A stretch of 64,000 bases of DNA from G965214625 sp965214625 (GTDB lineage: Bacteria; Pseudomonadota; Gammaproteobacteria; Arenicellales; Poriferihabitantaceae): positions 2,294,001 to 2,358,000 of the forward strand of contig OZ243962.1 of assembly GCA_965214625.1 (NCBI GenBank), written 5' to 3'. Each line of letters opens with the position of its first letter. Position 1 is the first letter of the stretch. The translations under genes and the position numbers were made by a program. The notes under the pieces are model-generated. The model was not told where the DNA came from. It searched no databases and was given only the letters and a program-made list of their open reading frames with translations. Below are positions 18,619 to 28,150 of this stretch, piece after piece.

Positions 18619-19851
18619 ATGCAAAAAAGGCATGCCTGGCCAAAAGGTCACTGGAACTGGCCGATCAAGGTGTCTCACAAACATGGCGTGCGCTGTGGCA
18701 ATCTGATCTGGGTCGGCGGACAGGTCGATTTGAATTCCTATGGCGAGGTCCTGCATCCGAACGATCTGGAAGCACAGACCGCAGTGGTGGTGACTCACAT
18801 TGAGCGTGTTTTGCAGACTTTGAAGGGCACACTGACCGATCTTGTCCATCTGAACTGTTTTTATGTCAACACGGGGGAGGTCAATGAAACCGCGTTTTCG
18901 CGTCAGGTTGCGTCCAATTTGCCTTCAGGCACCTGCACAGCAATTACGCTTATTCCGGTTCCGGCGCTTGCCTACCCGGGAATGCAGGTGGAAATCGAAG
19001 CGATCGCGATGCGTGGTGAAGACGATGCCCCATTGCCCCGGCAGTATGCCGAGCCGGGCAAGGCGGTTTTCGGTTCGACCCGGTTTGCCAGTGCGGTGCG
19101 GTGCGAAAAAATGATTTTCGTGTCGGCCCAATACCCGCTGGATGAGACCGGGAATGTCTGCGGTTGTGGCAGTATTGTCACCCAATCACGAACGGTCGGA
19201 AGACGGATAAGGGAAAAATTAAGACTGTTCGGTGCTGATTTTGACGATGTTGTTAAAATCAATCGTTGGTATGTGGGCAGTGACAAACTACAGGATTTTG
19301 AGCCCGCAGCACTGGAATTTGCGGGCAATTTCACGGAACCGGGTCCAGCGGCGACCGGTATCCCGTTGCCCCGCCATGCCGACCCGCAGGTTCTCATCAC
19401 CGTTTCGGTGATCGCGATGCTGGGCGAAAACGGCGACCGGTTACCCCGCAAGCATGTCTGGCCGGAGTCCCTCTGGGACTGGCATGTCCCTCTTCCCTAC
19501 CAGCATGGACTCAAATGTGACCGCATGATTTTTCTTGGCGGGCAGGTTGCCCTGGACAAACGGGGCCGCGCGGTTTATCCCGGCGACCTTGGGAAACAGA
19601 CTCGCCAGGCCATGACCCACATTCGTACGATTCTAAATGCACTGGGAGCGGATTATGACGATGTCTGCAAGGTCTTGGCCCTGTACCAGGGCCAATGCGG
19701 CGAGCAGGCACTGAATGCCAACTTGCCGATTCGTTCCGCTTGTTTTGAAGACCCCGGTCCTGCCACCACCGGCATCCCGTTGCCCAAACTGGCCTATCAG
19801 GGGATGCACATCGAAATTGATATCTATGCGATGGCAAAGGCCAATGACTAG
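18619..19851 (+). CDS. Protein with three tandem Rid (YjgF/YER057c/UK114) domains
   Basis: The ATG at 18619 has GGGAG 8 bases upstream; the 410-residue product contains three Rid-fold units at about 1-140, 145-275 and 280-410. Each repeats the same pattern: a strand such as CGNLIWVGGQV, CEKMIFVSAQY or CDRMIFLGGQV, a helix, then a closing segment ending in IEAIAM, VSVIAM or IDIYAM. RidA-type enzymes hydrolyse reactive enamines and imines using a conserved Arg. At that position the three units read GTCTAIT, PAATGIP and PATTGIP, so the Arg is absent in all. Deaminase activity of the RidA type is therefore doubtful. One chain may mimic the usual homotrimer. It sits between the SDR and the acyl-CoA synthetase. 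Confidence 0.85.
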   Translation: MQKRHAWPKGHWNWPIKVSHKHGVRCGNLIWVGGQVDLNSYGEVLHPNDLEAQTAVVVTHIERVLQTLKGTLTDLVHLNCFYVNTGEVNETAFSRQVASNLPSGTCTAITLIPVPALAYPGMQVEIEAIAMRGEDDAPLPRQYAEPGKAVFGSTRFASAVRCEKMIFVSAQYPLDETGNVCGCGSIVTQSRTVGRRIREKLRLFGADFDDVVKINRWYVGSDKLQDFEPAALEFAGNFTEPGPAATGIPLPRHADPQVLITVSVIAMLGENGDRLPRKHVWPESLWDWHVPLPYQHGLKCDRMIFLGGQVALDKRGRAVYPGDLGKQTRQAMTHIRTILNALGADYDDVCKVLALYQGQCGEQALNANLPIRSACFEDPGPATTGIPLPKLAYQGMHIEIDIYAMAKAND

Positions 19852-19857
19852 CCACCG

Positions 19858-21993
19858 ATGGTCGGTTCCTTGCCGGTTTCCGCTGATTTCGGCATGACGA
19901 AGCCATCTCAAGATCGCCACTGGTTGTCTCCGCTTCTGTCGCCTCGATCGATCGCCATTGTTGGTGTTTCAGAACGGCGGGACAACTTGGCGGCCATGAC
20001 TTATCGACAACTGGTGGAAACCGGGTGTGACCGACCGGTTTATCTGGTCAACCCGAAGTATGAGTGCCTGTTCGGCATGCCGTGTTTCCGTTCGCTGACA
20101 GATTTGCCGATCGTGCCGGATCTGGTGGTATTTGCGATCAGTGGTGCGGTGCTTGAGCGGTGCTTTGACGAGGCCGTCAAAATAAAGGTCGGCGGGATGG
20201 TGGTCTATGCCAACAGCACGTTGCAAGAGGATACCGATCCCCCCTTGATGGCCAGACTCAAGCGAAGTGCCCGAACGGCCGGCATTCCGGTTTGCGGCGG
20301 AAATTCGATGGGCTTTTATAATTATGATGATGACATTTTCATTAGTTTTGACCGTCCGCCGGTGCGTCCGCGGGGCCATATCGGGTTGATCGCGCACTCC
20401 GGCTCCGCGATGACCTATCTGGGCAACAATGATGCCCGTTTTTGTTATAACTATGTTATTGCCAGCGGTCATGAGATCAACGGCAGTGTTGCGGACTATT
20501 TCGATTACCTGTTGGCACAGCCATCCACCCGGGTTGTTGCGATTTTTCTTGAAGCCGTTCGGGATGTGCCGGGTTTTGTCCGTGCGCTTGAAAATGCCAG
20601 ACGAAAAGACATTCCTGTCGTGATTACCAAATTGGGCAAAACCGCCAAGAGTGCGGCATTGGCGGTGAGCCATTCCGGGGCACTGGTCGGGGATTATGAA
20701 GCCTTTGTTGCCGTGTGTGAGCGCTACGGAGCCATTCTCACGCGGGACCTCAACGAAATGATCACCACGGCATTGCTGTTTTCAATGAACTTTCGGGTCA
20801 AGGAACCACGTATCAGCAGCCTGCTCGACTCGGGTGGCATGCGTGAACAAATGGTCGATATGGCCACTGATTGTGGACTGGAATACGCAAGGATTACCCA
20901 ACAGACGCGATCGAAGATGGCCGGTTGCCTGGAACATGGCATGGCGGCGGATAACCCGCTGGATGCAATGGGTGCGCTGACACGGGATGTCGGGGGGACC
21001 TATCTTGCCTGTGGCAAGGCATTGCTTGATGATCCCGAAACAGGCTTGTTGACCTATGAATTCGAATTTCGCGATGGGTTCAGTCATTATCCCGTGTTGT
21101 TTGATGTCGTGGAACAGTTGGCTGCGTACAACGCCAAGCCACTTATCGTCATTAACAGCTGTACCTTTACCGATCTATCTGAAACAGCCGCTCTCTTGTG
21201 CCACAAGGGTATCCCTGTGATCAATGGCATTGACGTGGCCTTGCGAGCGATCAGGCATCTGTGTGCTTACCGGTCCCAGTCGGTGGATGATGTGGATCGA
21301 TCCCCTGTGATCTACTGTCCCGGGAAGGTCACCGAATGGGGCGACAGACTGATCCGGTCAAGTTCGTTCGATGAATCCACCGCCCTTGGATTGATGGCTG
21401 ATTTTGGTCTTCCGGTGGTGACATGGTATCGAGTCGATCAGCTCAGTGAAGCGCTGGAGGCGGCAGCGCGTATTGGTTATCCGGTTGTGATGAAAACGGC
21501 GGAGCCGGGGATTTTGCACAAATCGGATTGTGGGGGTGTGAGACTGGCCATCCGCAATGACGAGGAACTGACGACCGCCTATCTTGAGTTGCAGCATCAA
21601 TTGGGTAGTCGGATCCTGTTGATGCCCATGGTGGGGAATGGTATCGAAATCGGGCTGGGCATGAAAAATGATCCACAATACGGTCCGTTGATTGTCTTGG
21701 CTGCCGGAGGGGTGCTGGTCGAATTGCTGAACGACCGCGCGGTCCGGCTGGCACCGGTCGATGCCAAAAAGGCGGGCCGGATGTTGGCGGCGCTCAAAAT
21801 CGCCACATTGTTGCAAGGCGTTCGTGGACAACCTGCCATGGATGTCGAAAGCCTGAAGGCACTGATTGCCCGGTTTTCAGACATGGTGGTTTTATTGAGT
21901 GATTGGATCCGGGAAATTGATTTGAACCCGGTTATCGTCAGTCAATCGGGTTGTCACATCGTCGATGTGCTGGTCGTTCCCCGCATAGGATGA
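19858..21993 (+). CDS. ADP-forming acyl-CoA synthetase (acetate-CoA ligase/NDP-forming family)
   Basis: The 711-residue protein has the fused single-chain layout: CoA-binding domain (SIAIVGVSERRDN near 31-43), succinyl-CoA-ligase-like domains and a C-terminal ATP-grasp domain from about 480. The phosphorylated histidine lies in AVSHSGALVG (His272). The ATP-grasp part shows GYPVVMKTAEPGILHKSDCGGV. Such enzymes interconvert acyl-CoA and acid with ADP/ATP. An alternative start is ATG 19894; neither has a good Shine-Dalgarno, so the start is uncertain. It begins 6 bases after the Rid gene, indicating cotranscription. Protein acetyltransferase fusions of this family carry a GNAT domain, which is absent here. 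Confidence 0.9.
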   Translation: MVGSLPVSADFGMTKPSQDRHWLSPLLSPRSIAIVGVSERRDNLAAMTYRQLVETGCDRPVYLVNPKYECLFGMPCFRSLTDLPIVPDLVVFAISGAVLERCFDEAVKIKVGGMVVYANSTLQEDTDPPLMARLKRSARTAGIPVCGGNSMGFYNYDDDIFISFDRPPVRPRGHIGLIAHSGSAMTYLGNNDARFCYNYVIASGHEINGSVADYFDYLLAQPSTRVVAIFLEAVRDVPGFVRALENARRKDIPVVITKLGKTAKSAALAVSHSGALVGDYEAFVAVCERYGAILTRDLNEMITTALLFSMNFRVKEPRISSLLDSGGMREQMVDMATDCGLEYARITQQTRSKMAGCLEHGMAADNPLDAMGALTRDVGGTYLACGKALLDDPETGLLTYEFEFRDGFSHYPVLFDVVEQLAAYNAKPLIVINSCTFTDLSETAALLCHKGIPVINGIDVALRAIRHLCAYRSQSVDDVDRSPVIYCPGKVTEWGDRLIRSSSFDESTALGLMADFGLPVVTWYRVDQLSEALEAAARIGYPVVMKTAEPGILHKSDCGGVRLAIRNDEELTTAYLELQHQLGSRILLMPMVGNGIEIGLGMKNDPQYGPLIVLAAGGVLVELLNDRAVRLAPVDAKKAGRMLAALKIATLLQGVRGQPAMDVESLKALIARFSDMVVLLSDWIREIDLNPVIVSQSGCHIVDVLVVPRIG

Positions 21994-22028
21994 GTCTCTT
22001 GTGCTATTGATGGCGTGTCTTTGCAGCG

Positions 22029-22709
22029 ATGCGGTGTGATCAATCCCTTCGTGAGCGTATCCGGCATAACCTGGTCAATTTCCCGGTGGAAAAGGGGATT
22101 GGCGACAAGCTCGCCGCGGTCGCATTGGTTGTGGTGGAGTTGGGCTACGGGGCGGACCTGGCGGATTTCCGTGCCTACCAGAGTTGGCAGGAAAGGGCGG
22201 CATTACTGCTGACAACCCGGTCAAGGCGATTGAGAAACCATCCTGGTCAATGGGCCTTGCCGGGCGGGCGGATTGATGCCGGAGAAACGGCACGCGCCGC
22301 CTCATTAAGGGAATTGGCGGAAGAAACCGGTCTTTTTCTGACCGACAGTGCCTTTCTCGGTCGACTGGATGACTTTGTGACCCGGTCAGGTTTCGTGATG
22401 ACCCCACTTGTTTTCTGGGGGGGAAGGGCTGCGGGAATCAAGCCCAATCCGGATGAGGTCGAGTCTATTCATCGGATTCCGATTCAGGAACTGATGCGAG
22501 AGGATGCCCCTATCCTGACATACAATGAAGTGGAAACGGACCGTACCTGCGCCCCGGCGGATAATCATCCGGTTCTGCGAATGCCGATCGGTCAAAATTG
22601 GATTGCGGCGCCCACCGCCGCCATTTTGTATCAGTTCAGGGAAGTCTGCATTTTGGGACGGAATACGCGAGTGGCTCACTACGAGCAACCCCATTTTGCC
22701 TGGCGCTGA
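22029..22709 (+). CDS. Nudix hydrolase, CoA pyrophosphatase-like
   Basis: The 226-residue protein has a complete Nudix box (from GRIDAGE to RELAEETGL) spaced as GX5EX7REUXEEXGU. The preceding RLRNHPGQWALPGG and the overall length fit the NudL/YeaB group, which cleaves coenzyme A and its derivatives to 4-phosphopantetheine and adenosine 3',5'-bisphosphate. The upstream acyl-CoA synthetase ends 35 bases before, so coenzyme A turnover is a sensible shared theme. Substrate specificity cannot be read from the sequence with certainty. Confidence 0.85.
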   Translation: MRCDQSLRERIRHNLVNFPVEKGIGDKLAAVALVVVELGYGADLADFRAYQSWQERAALLLTTRSRRLRNHPGQWALPGGRIDAGETARAASLRELAEETGLFLTDSAFLGRLDDFVTRSGFVMTPLVFWGGRAAGIKPNPDEVESIHRIPIQELMREDAPILTYNEVETDRTCAPADNHPVLRMPIGQNWIAAPTAAILYQFREVCILGRNTRVAHYEQPHFAWR

Positions 22710-22894
22710 CGATCCGTGTAGGACTGTTTGGGAATCACACTGCAAACCAGGTATGGCGAGTTGGAAACAGCGCTGATGCGACATGACACGATGCCGCCCC
22801 AGCAAAATGATCGGTCGTACGCCTTGAATTTGCCGATGACATCGGGTGTCATGCTGGTTATCATGGGCAGACCATCACCGATAGTGAGACCGAT

Positions 22895-23857
22895 ATGAAA
22901 TTTGAGGGTATCTTTCCACCGATCATCACCCCACATCTGGAAAACGGACAGATTGACCGGGACGGATTTGTCCGCATGGTCGAGCATCTGGTCGCAGCCG
23001 GGGTGCACGGTATTATCGTCGGTGGGACGACGGGTGAATATTATGTGCAGACCAAGGAGGAAAGGGTTGCCTTGATGAAGCTTGCGGGCGAAACCATCCG
23101 GGGACGTCTGCCTCTGATTGTCGGTGTCGGTGGGATCAGAACGGAAGAGTGCATCGAATACGGTCAACTGGCCAAAACCCATGGTGCCGAGGCGATATTG
23201 ATGAGTGCACCGTATTATGCGGTACCGACCCAATTGGAACTCGCCAATCATGCCCTGGCGATCGATCGGGCGGTGGATTTGCCGATTTTGCTTTACAATT
23301 ATCCCGGACGTACAGGCACCACAATGCAGTCTGAATTCTTTGATCGGGTCGGGTGCAGCCGGAATTTCTGCGGGATCAAGGAATCCACCGGTGATATCAA
23401 TCAGTTGCACCGGCTGGCCCGGCACTACCCCCACATTACACTGCTTTGTGGCATGGACGATCAGGCACTGGAGTTTTTTGCCTGGGGTGCCCGGGGATGG
23501 GTCTGCGCCGGAGGAAACTGTTTGCCTCAAGAGCATATTGCGCTCTACCGGTCGATCGTGTTGGACAATGACATTGGGAAAGGACGACGGATCATGTCGG
23601 CCTTGATGCCGTTCATGCATCTTCTGGAACAAAGGGGCAAGCTGATCCAGATCGTCAAGCATGCCTGTCGGTTGGATGGTCTGCCGGCAGGGCCGGTGAG
23701 AAAACCGTTGGGGGAGTTGACCAAGGAAGAGAAACGCGAAGTGGAAACCGTTTTGAAAACGCTGAAGTCAACGATCAAGACCATTCGCTCGGAGTCTGCT
23801 TCGAAGCGGCAACCTGTTTATCCAGAGAAGGACAATGTCGTCAATATTAACGTTTGA
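22895..23857 (+). CDS. Dihydrodipicolinate synthase-like class I aldolase/lyase
   Basis: The 320-residue TIM-barrel protein has the DapA-superfamily landmarks: IVGGTTGEYYVQT near the N-terminus, the tyrosine region LLYNYPGRTG and the Schiff-base lysine in FCGIKESTGD. Superfamily members include dihydrodipicolinate synthase, N-acetylneuraminate lyase and keto-deoxy-sugar-acid dehydratases. The long C-terminal extension and the overlap of 23 bases with the following aldehyde dehydrogenase point to a catabolic aldolase or dehydratase making an aldehyde substrate for it, as in sugar-acid and hydroxyproline pathways. It is unlikely to be the housekeeping DapA given its context. Confidence 0.85.
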   Translation: MKFEGIFPPIITPHLENGQIDRDGFVRMVEHLVAAGVHGIIVGGTTGEYYVQTKEERVALMKLAGETIRGRLPLIVGVGGIRTEECIEYGQLAKTHGAEAILMSAPYYAVPTQLELANHALAIDRAVDLPILLYNYPGRTGTTMQSEFFDRVGCSRNFCGIKESTGDINQLHRLARHYPHITLLCGMDDQALEFFAWGARGWVCAGGNCLPQEHIALYRSIVLDNDIGKGRRIMSALMPFMHLLEQRGKLIQIVKHACRLDGLPAGPVRKPLGELTKEEKREVETVLKTLKSTIKTIRSESASKRQPVYPEKDNVVNINV

Positions 23858-25361
23858 AGAATACCAGTCTATTGCGGGGCATCTCGTTTTTCCGACGACG
23901 CCGTTCATAGATGGCCGATTCGGTGTATCCACACGGCAGTCGACGTTTGAAACGATCAATCCGGGTGATGGCTCCACTTTGGCCCATATCAGTATTTGTG
24001 GAGAGGCGGAAGTGGATCTGGCTGTCTCAAAGGCACGGCAATCGTTCGAGGACAGGCGATGGGCCGGTCTCCATCCCATGGAGAGAAAGGCGATTCTCAT
24101 CAAGCTGTGCAAACTGATCCAGCGTGACCGCCATCAACTCGCCGTGCTGGAAAGCCTGGAAAGCGGCAAACCCATCGCGGAGATCGAAACGATCGATATT
24201 CCCGAGATGATCCATTGTATGGCCTGGCATGCCGAGATGATTGACAAGCTGTACGATCAGGTTGCACCCAGTGGTGAAGAGACGGTGGCGCTGATTGTCA
24301 GGGAACCCGTCGGTGTGGTTGCAGCGGTGCTTCCCTGGAATTTCCCGATGTTGATGATGGCGTGGAAACTGGCTCCGGCACTCGGCGCCGGAAACAGCGT
24401 GGTCATCAAACCGGCCGAAGAAACCAGCATGACCACACTTCGTATTGCCGAACTTGCCGTTGAGGCGGGGGTTCCGGGCGGGGTGTTCAATGTGGTCACC
24501 GGCCCGGGTGAAATAACCGGCAAATGGATCGGACTGCATCCCGATATTGATATGGTTTCGTTTACCGGTTCAACCGAAACCGGAAAAGCCTTTCTGAAGT
24601 ACGCAGCCGACAGTAATCTGAAAAAAGTCGTGCTGGAGTGTGGCGGGAAAAATCCGTGTGTTGTCATGAAGGCAGCCGAGGATCTGGATATTGTCGCACA
24701 GCATGTCACGAATGGCGTGTTCTGGAATATGGGAGAAAACTGCTCCTCAAACTCCCGGTTGATTGTTGACCCGTCGCTGTGTGATCAATTGATCGAAAAA
24801 ATATGCTATCGGCTCAGCCAGTGGCGGACAGGCTACCCGCTTGATCCGGCGAATCGGCTGGGTGCGATTGTTTCGGAGAAACAGCATCAGCAGATACTGG
24901 ATCATATCCGAATGGCGAAAACCGAGGGGGCGAAATTGATTGCCGGCGGCGAGGCGATCACTATCGGCAAGGGCTATTACATTACGCCGACGGTTTTCAG
25001 CGATGTCACATCGGATATGACCCTGGCCAAAGAAGAGGTCTTCGGTCCGGTACTTGCCATCATGACAGCCAGCGGAGAGGACCAGGCGATCAGCATGGCC
25101 AATGATACATGTTATGGCCTGACCGCCTCGGTTTTCACTTCTGATCTTCGGCAGGCACATCGAATGGCCAAATCGATCAGAGCCGGCACGGTGACGGTCA
25201 ACTGTTTCGGCGAGGGCGATATCACGACACCCTTTGGCGGATACAAGCAGTCGGGGTTTGGCGGGCGTGATAATTCGATTCATGCCCATGATCAGTACAC
25301 GGAATTGAAAACAATCTGGATTGATATTTCCGATCAGCGAATTGCTGACTCCATCGGCTAG
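23835..25361 (+). CDS. NAD(P)-dependent aldehyde dehydrogenase
   Basis: The 508-residue protein is a full-length ALDH. It shows the coenzyme-binding PWNFPMLMMAWKLAPAL and FTGSTETG, the general base Glu in VLECGGKNP and the catalytic Cys in GENCSSNSRL. The motif set is closest to the PuuC/gamma-aminobutyraldehyde type. The start overlaps the aldolase gene by 23 bases and has an AAGGA before the ATG, indicating coupled translation. With the downstream FAD amine oxidase it resembles an amine to aldehyde to acid route such as the Puu pathway, or a trimethylaminobutyraldehyde step if the dioxygenase nearby is a true BBOX. The substrate is not determined. Confidence 0.92.
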   Translation: MSSILTFEEYQSIAGHLVFPTTPFIDGRFGVSTRQSTFETINPGDGSTLAHISICGEAEVDLAVSKARQSFEDRRWAGLHPMERKAILIKLCKLIQRDRHQLAVLESLESGKPIAEIETIDIPEMIHCMAWHAEMIDKLYDQVAPSGEETVALIVREPVGVVAAVLPWNFPMLMMAWKLAPALGAGNSVVIKPAEETSMTTLRIAELAVEAGVPGGVFNVVTGPGEITGKWIGLHPDIDMVSFTGSTETGKAFLKYAADSNLKKVVLECGGKNPCVVMKAAEDLDIVAQHVTNGVFWNMGENCSSNSRLIVDPSLCDQLIEKICYRLSQWRTGYPLDPANRLGAIVSEKQHQQILDHIRMAKTEGAKLIAGGEAITIGKGYYITPTVFSDVTSDMTLAKEEVFGPVLAIMTASGEDQAISMANDTCYGLTASVFTSDLRQAHRMAKSIRAGTVTVNCFGEGDITTPFGGYKQSGFGGRDNSIHAHDQYTELKTIWIDISDQRIADSIG

Positions 25362-25386
25362 ATGCTCGCTCTCCCGGTTGACTGAG

Positions 25387-26709
25387 ATGCAACTGTCCGC
25401 AATACGGGTTCCCGATGATCTGCCCGGCTCAGGCTGGTATGAGATCTTGCCTGCGCCGCCGTTGCCCAGAGTGCTTGAGCAGACGGTCCGGTGCGACTGG
25501 GTGATTATTGGTGCGGGATTTGCCGGACTCACCGCCGCGCAGCGACTGGTGGATCGCTGCCGGGATGAAAAAATCGTCATGCTTGATGCACAGCGAGTCG
25601 GATGGGGAGCGGCCGGTCGCAATTCCGGTTTCATGATCGACCTGCCACACGACCTGCAAAGCGGTGACTATCGCAGCGCGGTAGAAGTGGATTCAAAACA
25701 GGTCAGACTGAACCGGGCGGCCATTCGCTATGCACGGGAAATCATTGACCGGCATCAGTTGCATGCCTGTCTCGGTCCAAGAGGAAAAATCAATGCGGCA
25801 ACGGATCAAAGAGGCCTCAGGACACTTCACGGATATTGCCAGCATCTGGACAGACTGGAAGAAGCGTACCAGGTGCTGGATGCGGATGCATTACAGCGAA
25901 TCACCGGGACGGATTACTACTGTGGCGGTATCCTGACGCCGGGGTGCATGCAGATACAGCCTGCCCGATATATCCGCGGATTGGCGGACGGGCTTTCGCG
26001 GCAGGTGGACATTTATGAAAATTCACCGGTTTTACACATTGAGTCGGGTGCGATACACCGTATCCGGACCGAGCGGGGCGAAATTCGGGCAAAGCATCTT
26101 ATCTTGACAGTCAACGGCCATCTTGGTTCGTTTGGCCTTTATGACCGCCAGTTGATGCATGTTTTCACTTACGCCAGCATGACCCGACTGCTTGACCCGT
26201 GTGAACAGGAGGCACTGGGGGGAGACAGGGAGTGGGGCATCCTGCCGGCTCATCCCACGGGGTCAACGGTCAGGAGAATCAGGGAAGGCCGGATTGTGGT
26301 CAGGAACACCTTCACCTATAACCCCAAAATGCGCACCAGTGCAAGCCAGGTGGCCCGTATCGGCAAGCGACACGACAGATCGTTTCGACACCGGTTTCCC
26401 ATGCTCGACCAGGTTGAGATGCAATATCGCTGGGGAGGACTGCTCTGCCTCTCGCGAAATTCGGTACCGGTTTTCGGGGAGATCGAGAAAAACGTTTTCG
26501 TGGCCTGCTGTCAAAATGGATTGGGGACGGTCAGAGGCACACTGGGCGGCATGCTGATTGTGGATCTGGCCACCGGTCAGCCCAATCCCATGGTCAACGA
26601 CCTGCTGGCAGAGGATGAGCCGAAAAAGCTGGTTATGGAGCCTTTCATGACCATCGGGGCCAAGGGCCATCTCTGGTGGTCCCAAAGGCACGCCAGCAGG
26701 GATTATTGA
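25387..26709 (+). CDS. FAD-dependent amine/amino acid oxidoreductase (PuuB/OrdL-like)
   Basis: The ATG at 25387 gives 440 residues; the open frame extends to 25321 but that part overlaps the aldehyde dehydrogenase. The FAD motif DWVIIGAGFAGLTAAQRL and the family motif GWGAAGRNSGFMIDLPHDL place it in the DAO family, near gamma-glutamylputrescine oxidase and OrdL. The C-terminal CCQNGLGTVRGTLGGMLIVD is the usual FAD-contact loop. It probably oxidises an amine or secondary amino acid to an aldehyde for the upstream dehydrogenase, from which it is separated by 25 bases. Confidence 0.87.
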   Translation: MQLSAIRVPDDLPGSGWYEILPAPPLPRVLEQTVRCDWVIIGAGFAGLTAAQRLVDRCRDEKIVMLDAQRVGWGAAGRNSGFMIDLPHDLQSGDYRSAVEVDSKQVRLNRAAIRYAREIIDRHQLHACLGPRGKINAATDQRGLRTLHGYCQHLDRLEEAYQVLDADALQRITGTDYYCGGILTPGCMQIQPARYIRGLADGLSRQVDIYENSPVLHIESGAIHRIRTERGEIRAKHLILTVNGHLGSFGLYDRQLMHVFTYASMTRLLDPCEQEALGGDREWGILPAHPTGSTVRRIREGRIVVRNTFTYNPKMRTSASQVARIGKRHDRSFRHRFPMLDQVEMQYRWGGLLCLSRNSVPVFGEIEKNVFVACCQNGLGTVRGTLGGMLIVDLATGQPNPMVNDLLAEDEPKKLVMEPFMTIGAKGHLWWSQRHASRDY

Positions 26710-26752
26710 CGGGCATATTCCATCGCGATCCGACCAATGCCAGAAAAAGCCG

Positions 26753-26808
26753 GACGGACAGCCGTGGAGTCCCGAATACCGACTGTCCGTCTTCTCGGCG
26801 TCTTTTTT
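26753..26808 (+). terminator. Possible terminator of the catabolic block
   Basis: A perfect 9-base inverted repeat (GACGGACAG at 26753-26761 and CTGTCCGTC at 26783-26791) lies about 45 bases after the oxidoreductase stop. A run of six T follows at 26803-26808. The 21-base loop and the 11 bases between stem and T run make it atypical, so the assignment is weak. Confidence 0.35.
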
Positions 26809-26938
26809 GGCGTGAATGGGCCGTGCCTTGCGGTGATGCGGTGTCAGGCAAATGTGCTTTTGTCGCGGCGGGCCAGCGGTCACGTGGTGCCGACAGGGAA
26901 ACACTTGATGGACCCTTGGCCGAAAAGCGGCCGGTAAA

Positions 26939-28150
26939 ATGATTAAGATAAGCCAGGCCGAAGCGCGAAAAATCATCCTGCATTGTCAGCGGCTGTTTCC
27001 CTCGAACAGACGGGGAATGGCGATCGATGCGACCCTTTGTGCGATTCGGCATTTGGGCTACGTGCAAATTGACACCATCCTGGTGGTCGAAAGAGCGCAT
27101 CACCACACCTTGTGGAATCGTAATCCCCGATATCATCCGTCCCACATCGATCGCCTTCAGCAGCAGCGCCGCATCTTCGAATACTGGGCGCATGCGGCTG
27201 CCTATCTGCCGATGGAGGAATATCGATACTGCCTGAGACGAATGCGTGCGATTGCAGGCGGGCAGCGCCATTGGTTTGACCGCGACCGGGCCATGATGGG
27301 AAAGGTGATGAAACGGATTCGCGAGGAGGGGCCCTTGCAATCCCGGGATTTTGAAAGCAAGCACACGAAAAAACGGGAAATGTGGGACTGGAAGCCGGCA
27401 AAACGCGCATTGGAGCAGTTGTTCATGGAAGGGGAACTGATGATCACCCGGCGAGACAATTTTCAAAAGGTCTATGATCTGGCCGAGAATGTCCTGCCGA
27501 TGGATACGGTTGTCAGTGAACCCGATGATGGCGAGTGGATGAGGCATCTGGTCATTCGATTCCTGCGGGCGAACGGTATCGGCAATGCCACGGAGATCGG
27601 TTATTTGAGACGGGGTGTGCGTGCCGACATCGAGCACACGGTGAATGAGATGTGCGAACAGGGCAGGGTGGTCAAGGTCGGGGTTGATGGCGAAGCCTAT
27701 TACGCTTTAGCCGACTCGCTGACATGGCTGGATAAGTCGATAGCAAGGAGATCATTGCGCATTTTATCCCCCTTTGACAACCTGGTTATCCAGAGAAAGA
27801 GAATAAAAAAACTCTTTGACTTCGACTACCAGATAGAATGTTACCTACCGCCGGACAAGCGGATTTACGGTTATTTTTGTCTTCCCTTGCTCTGGGATGC
27901 CGGACTCATCGGCAGAGCGGACTGCAAGGCGGACAGAAAAAACAGCACACTGTGGGTACGCAATCTGGTCATCGAGAAGACAGTCAGATTCAAGGAACAG
28001 CTGGTCGAGAAACTAACACAGGAACTGGTTCGGTTTGCCCGATTCAATCAGTGTCTCGATGTCGATATCGAATCAATGACAGATGCTGGCCTGAAAAACG
28101 CATTGTGTCTTGCGCTGGAGAGCCGTGGGAGCCGCAGGCAAGCGTCCTGA
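26939..28150 (+). CDS. YcaQ/AlkX-like DNA glycosylase, winged-helix (HTH_42) family
   Basis: The 403-residue protein belongs to the HTH_42 family of crosslink-repair glycosylases. It contains HLGYVQIDTILVVERAHHHTLW, in which the Gln-x-Asp motif matches the catalytic QΦD of YcaQ (AlkX). It also has the later family stretch RILSPFDNLVIQRKRIKKLF. AlkX-type enzymes unhook interstrand crosslinks made by nitrogen mustards and related agents. The gene follows the catabolic block after a possible terminator and is probably transcribed alone. Confidence 0.85.
   Translation: MIKISQAEARKIILHCQRLFPSNRRGMAIDATLCAIRHLGYVQIDTILVVERAHHHTLWNRNPRYHPSHIDRLQQQRRIFEYWAHAAAYLPMEEYRYCLRRMRAIAGGQRHWFDRDRAMMGKVMKRIREEGPLQSRDFESKHTKKREMWDWKPAKRALEQLFMEGELMITRRDNFQKVYDLAENVLPMDTVVSEPDDGEWMRHLVIRFLRANGIGNATEIGYLRRGVRADIEHTVNEMCEQGRVVKVGVDGEAYYALADSLTWLDKSIARRSLRILSPFDNLVIQRKRIKKLFDFDYQIECYLPPDKRIYGYFCLPLLWDAGLIGRADCKADRKNSTLWVRNLVIEKTVRFKEQLVEKLTQELVRFARFNQCLDVDIESMTDAGLKNALCLALESRGSRRQAS

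Noticed and set aside
18619..19851. Annotation of the Rid protein as an active enamine/imine deaminase
   Set aside because: The RidA arginine is absent in all three domains, so the activity cannot be claimed.
16305..26709. Calling the block a carnitine biosynthesis operon
   Set aside because: The aldolase is of the DapA type rather than the PLP-dependent type expected for hydroxytrimethyllysine cleavage, and no trimethyllysine hydroxylase is separate from the BBOX-like gene.
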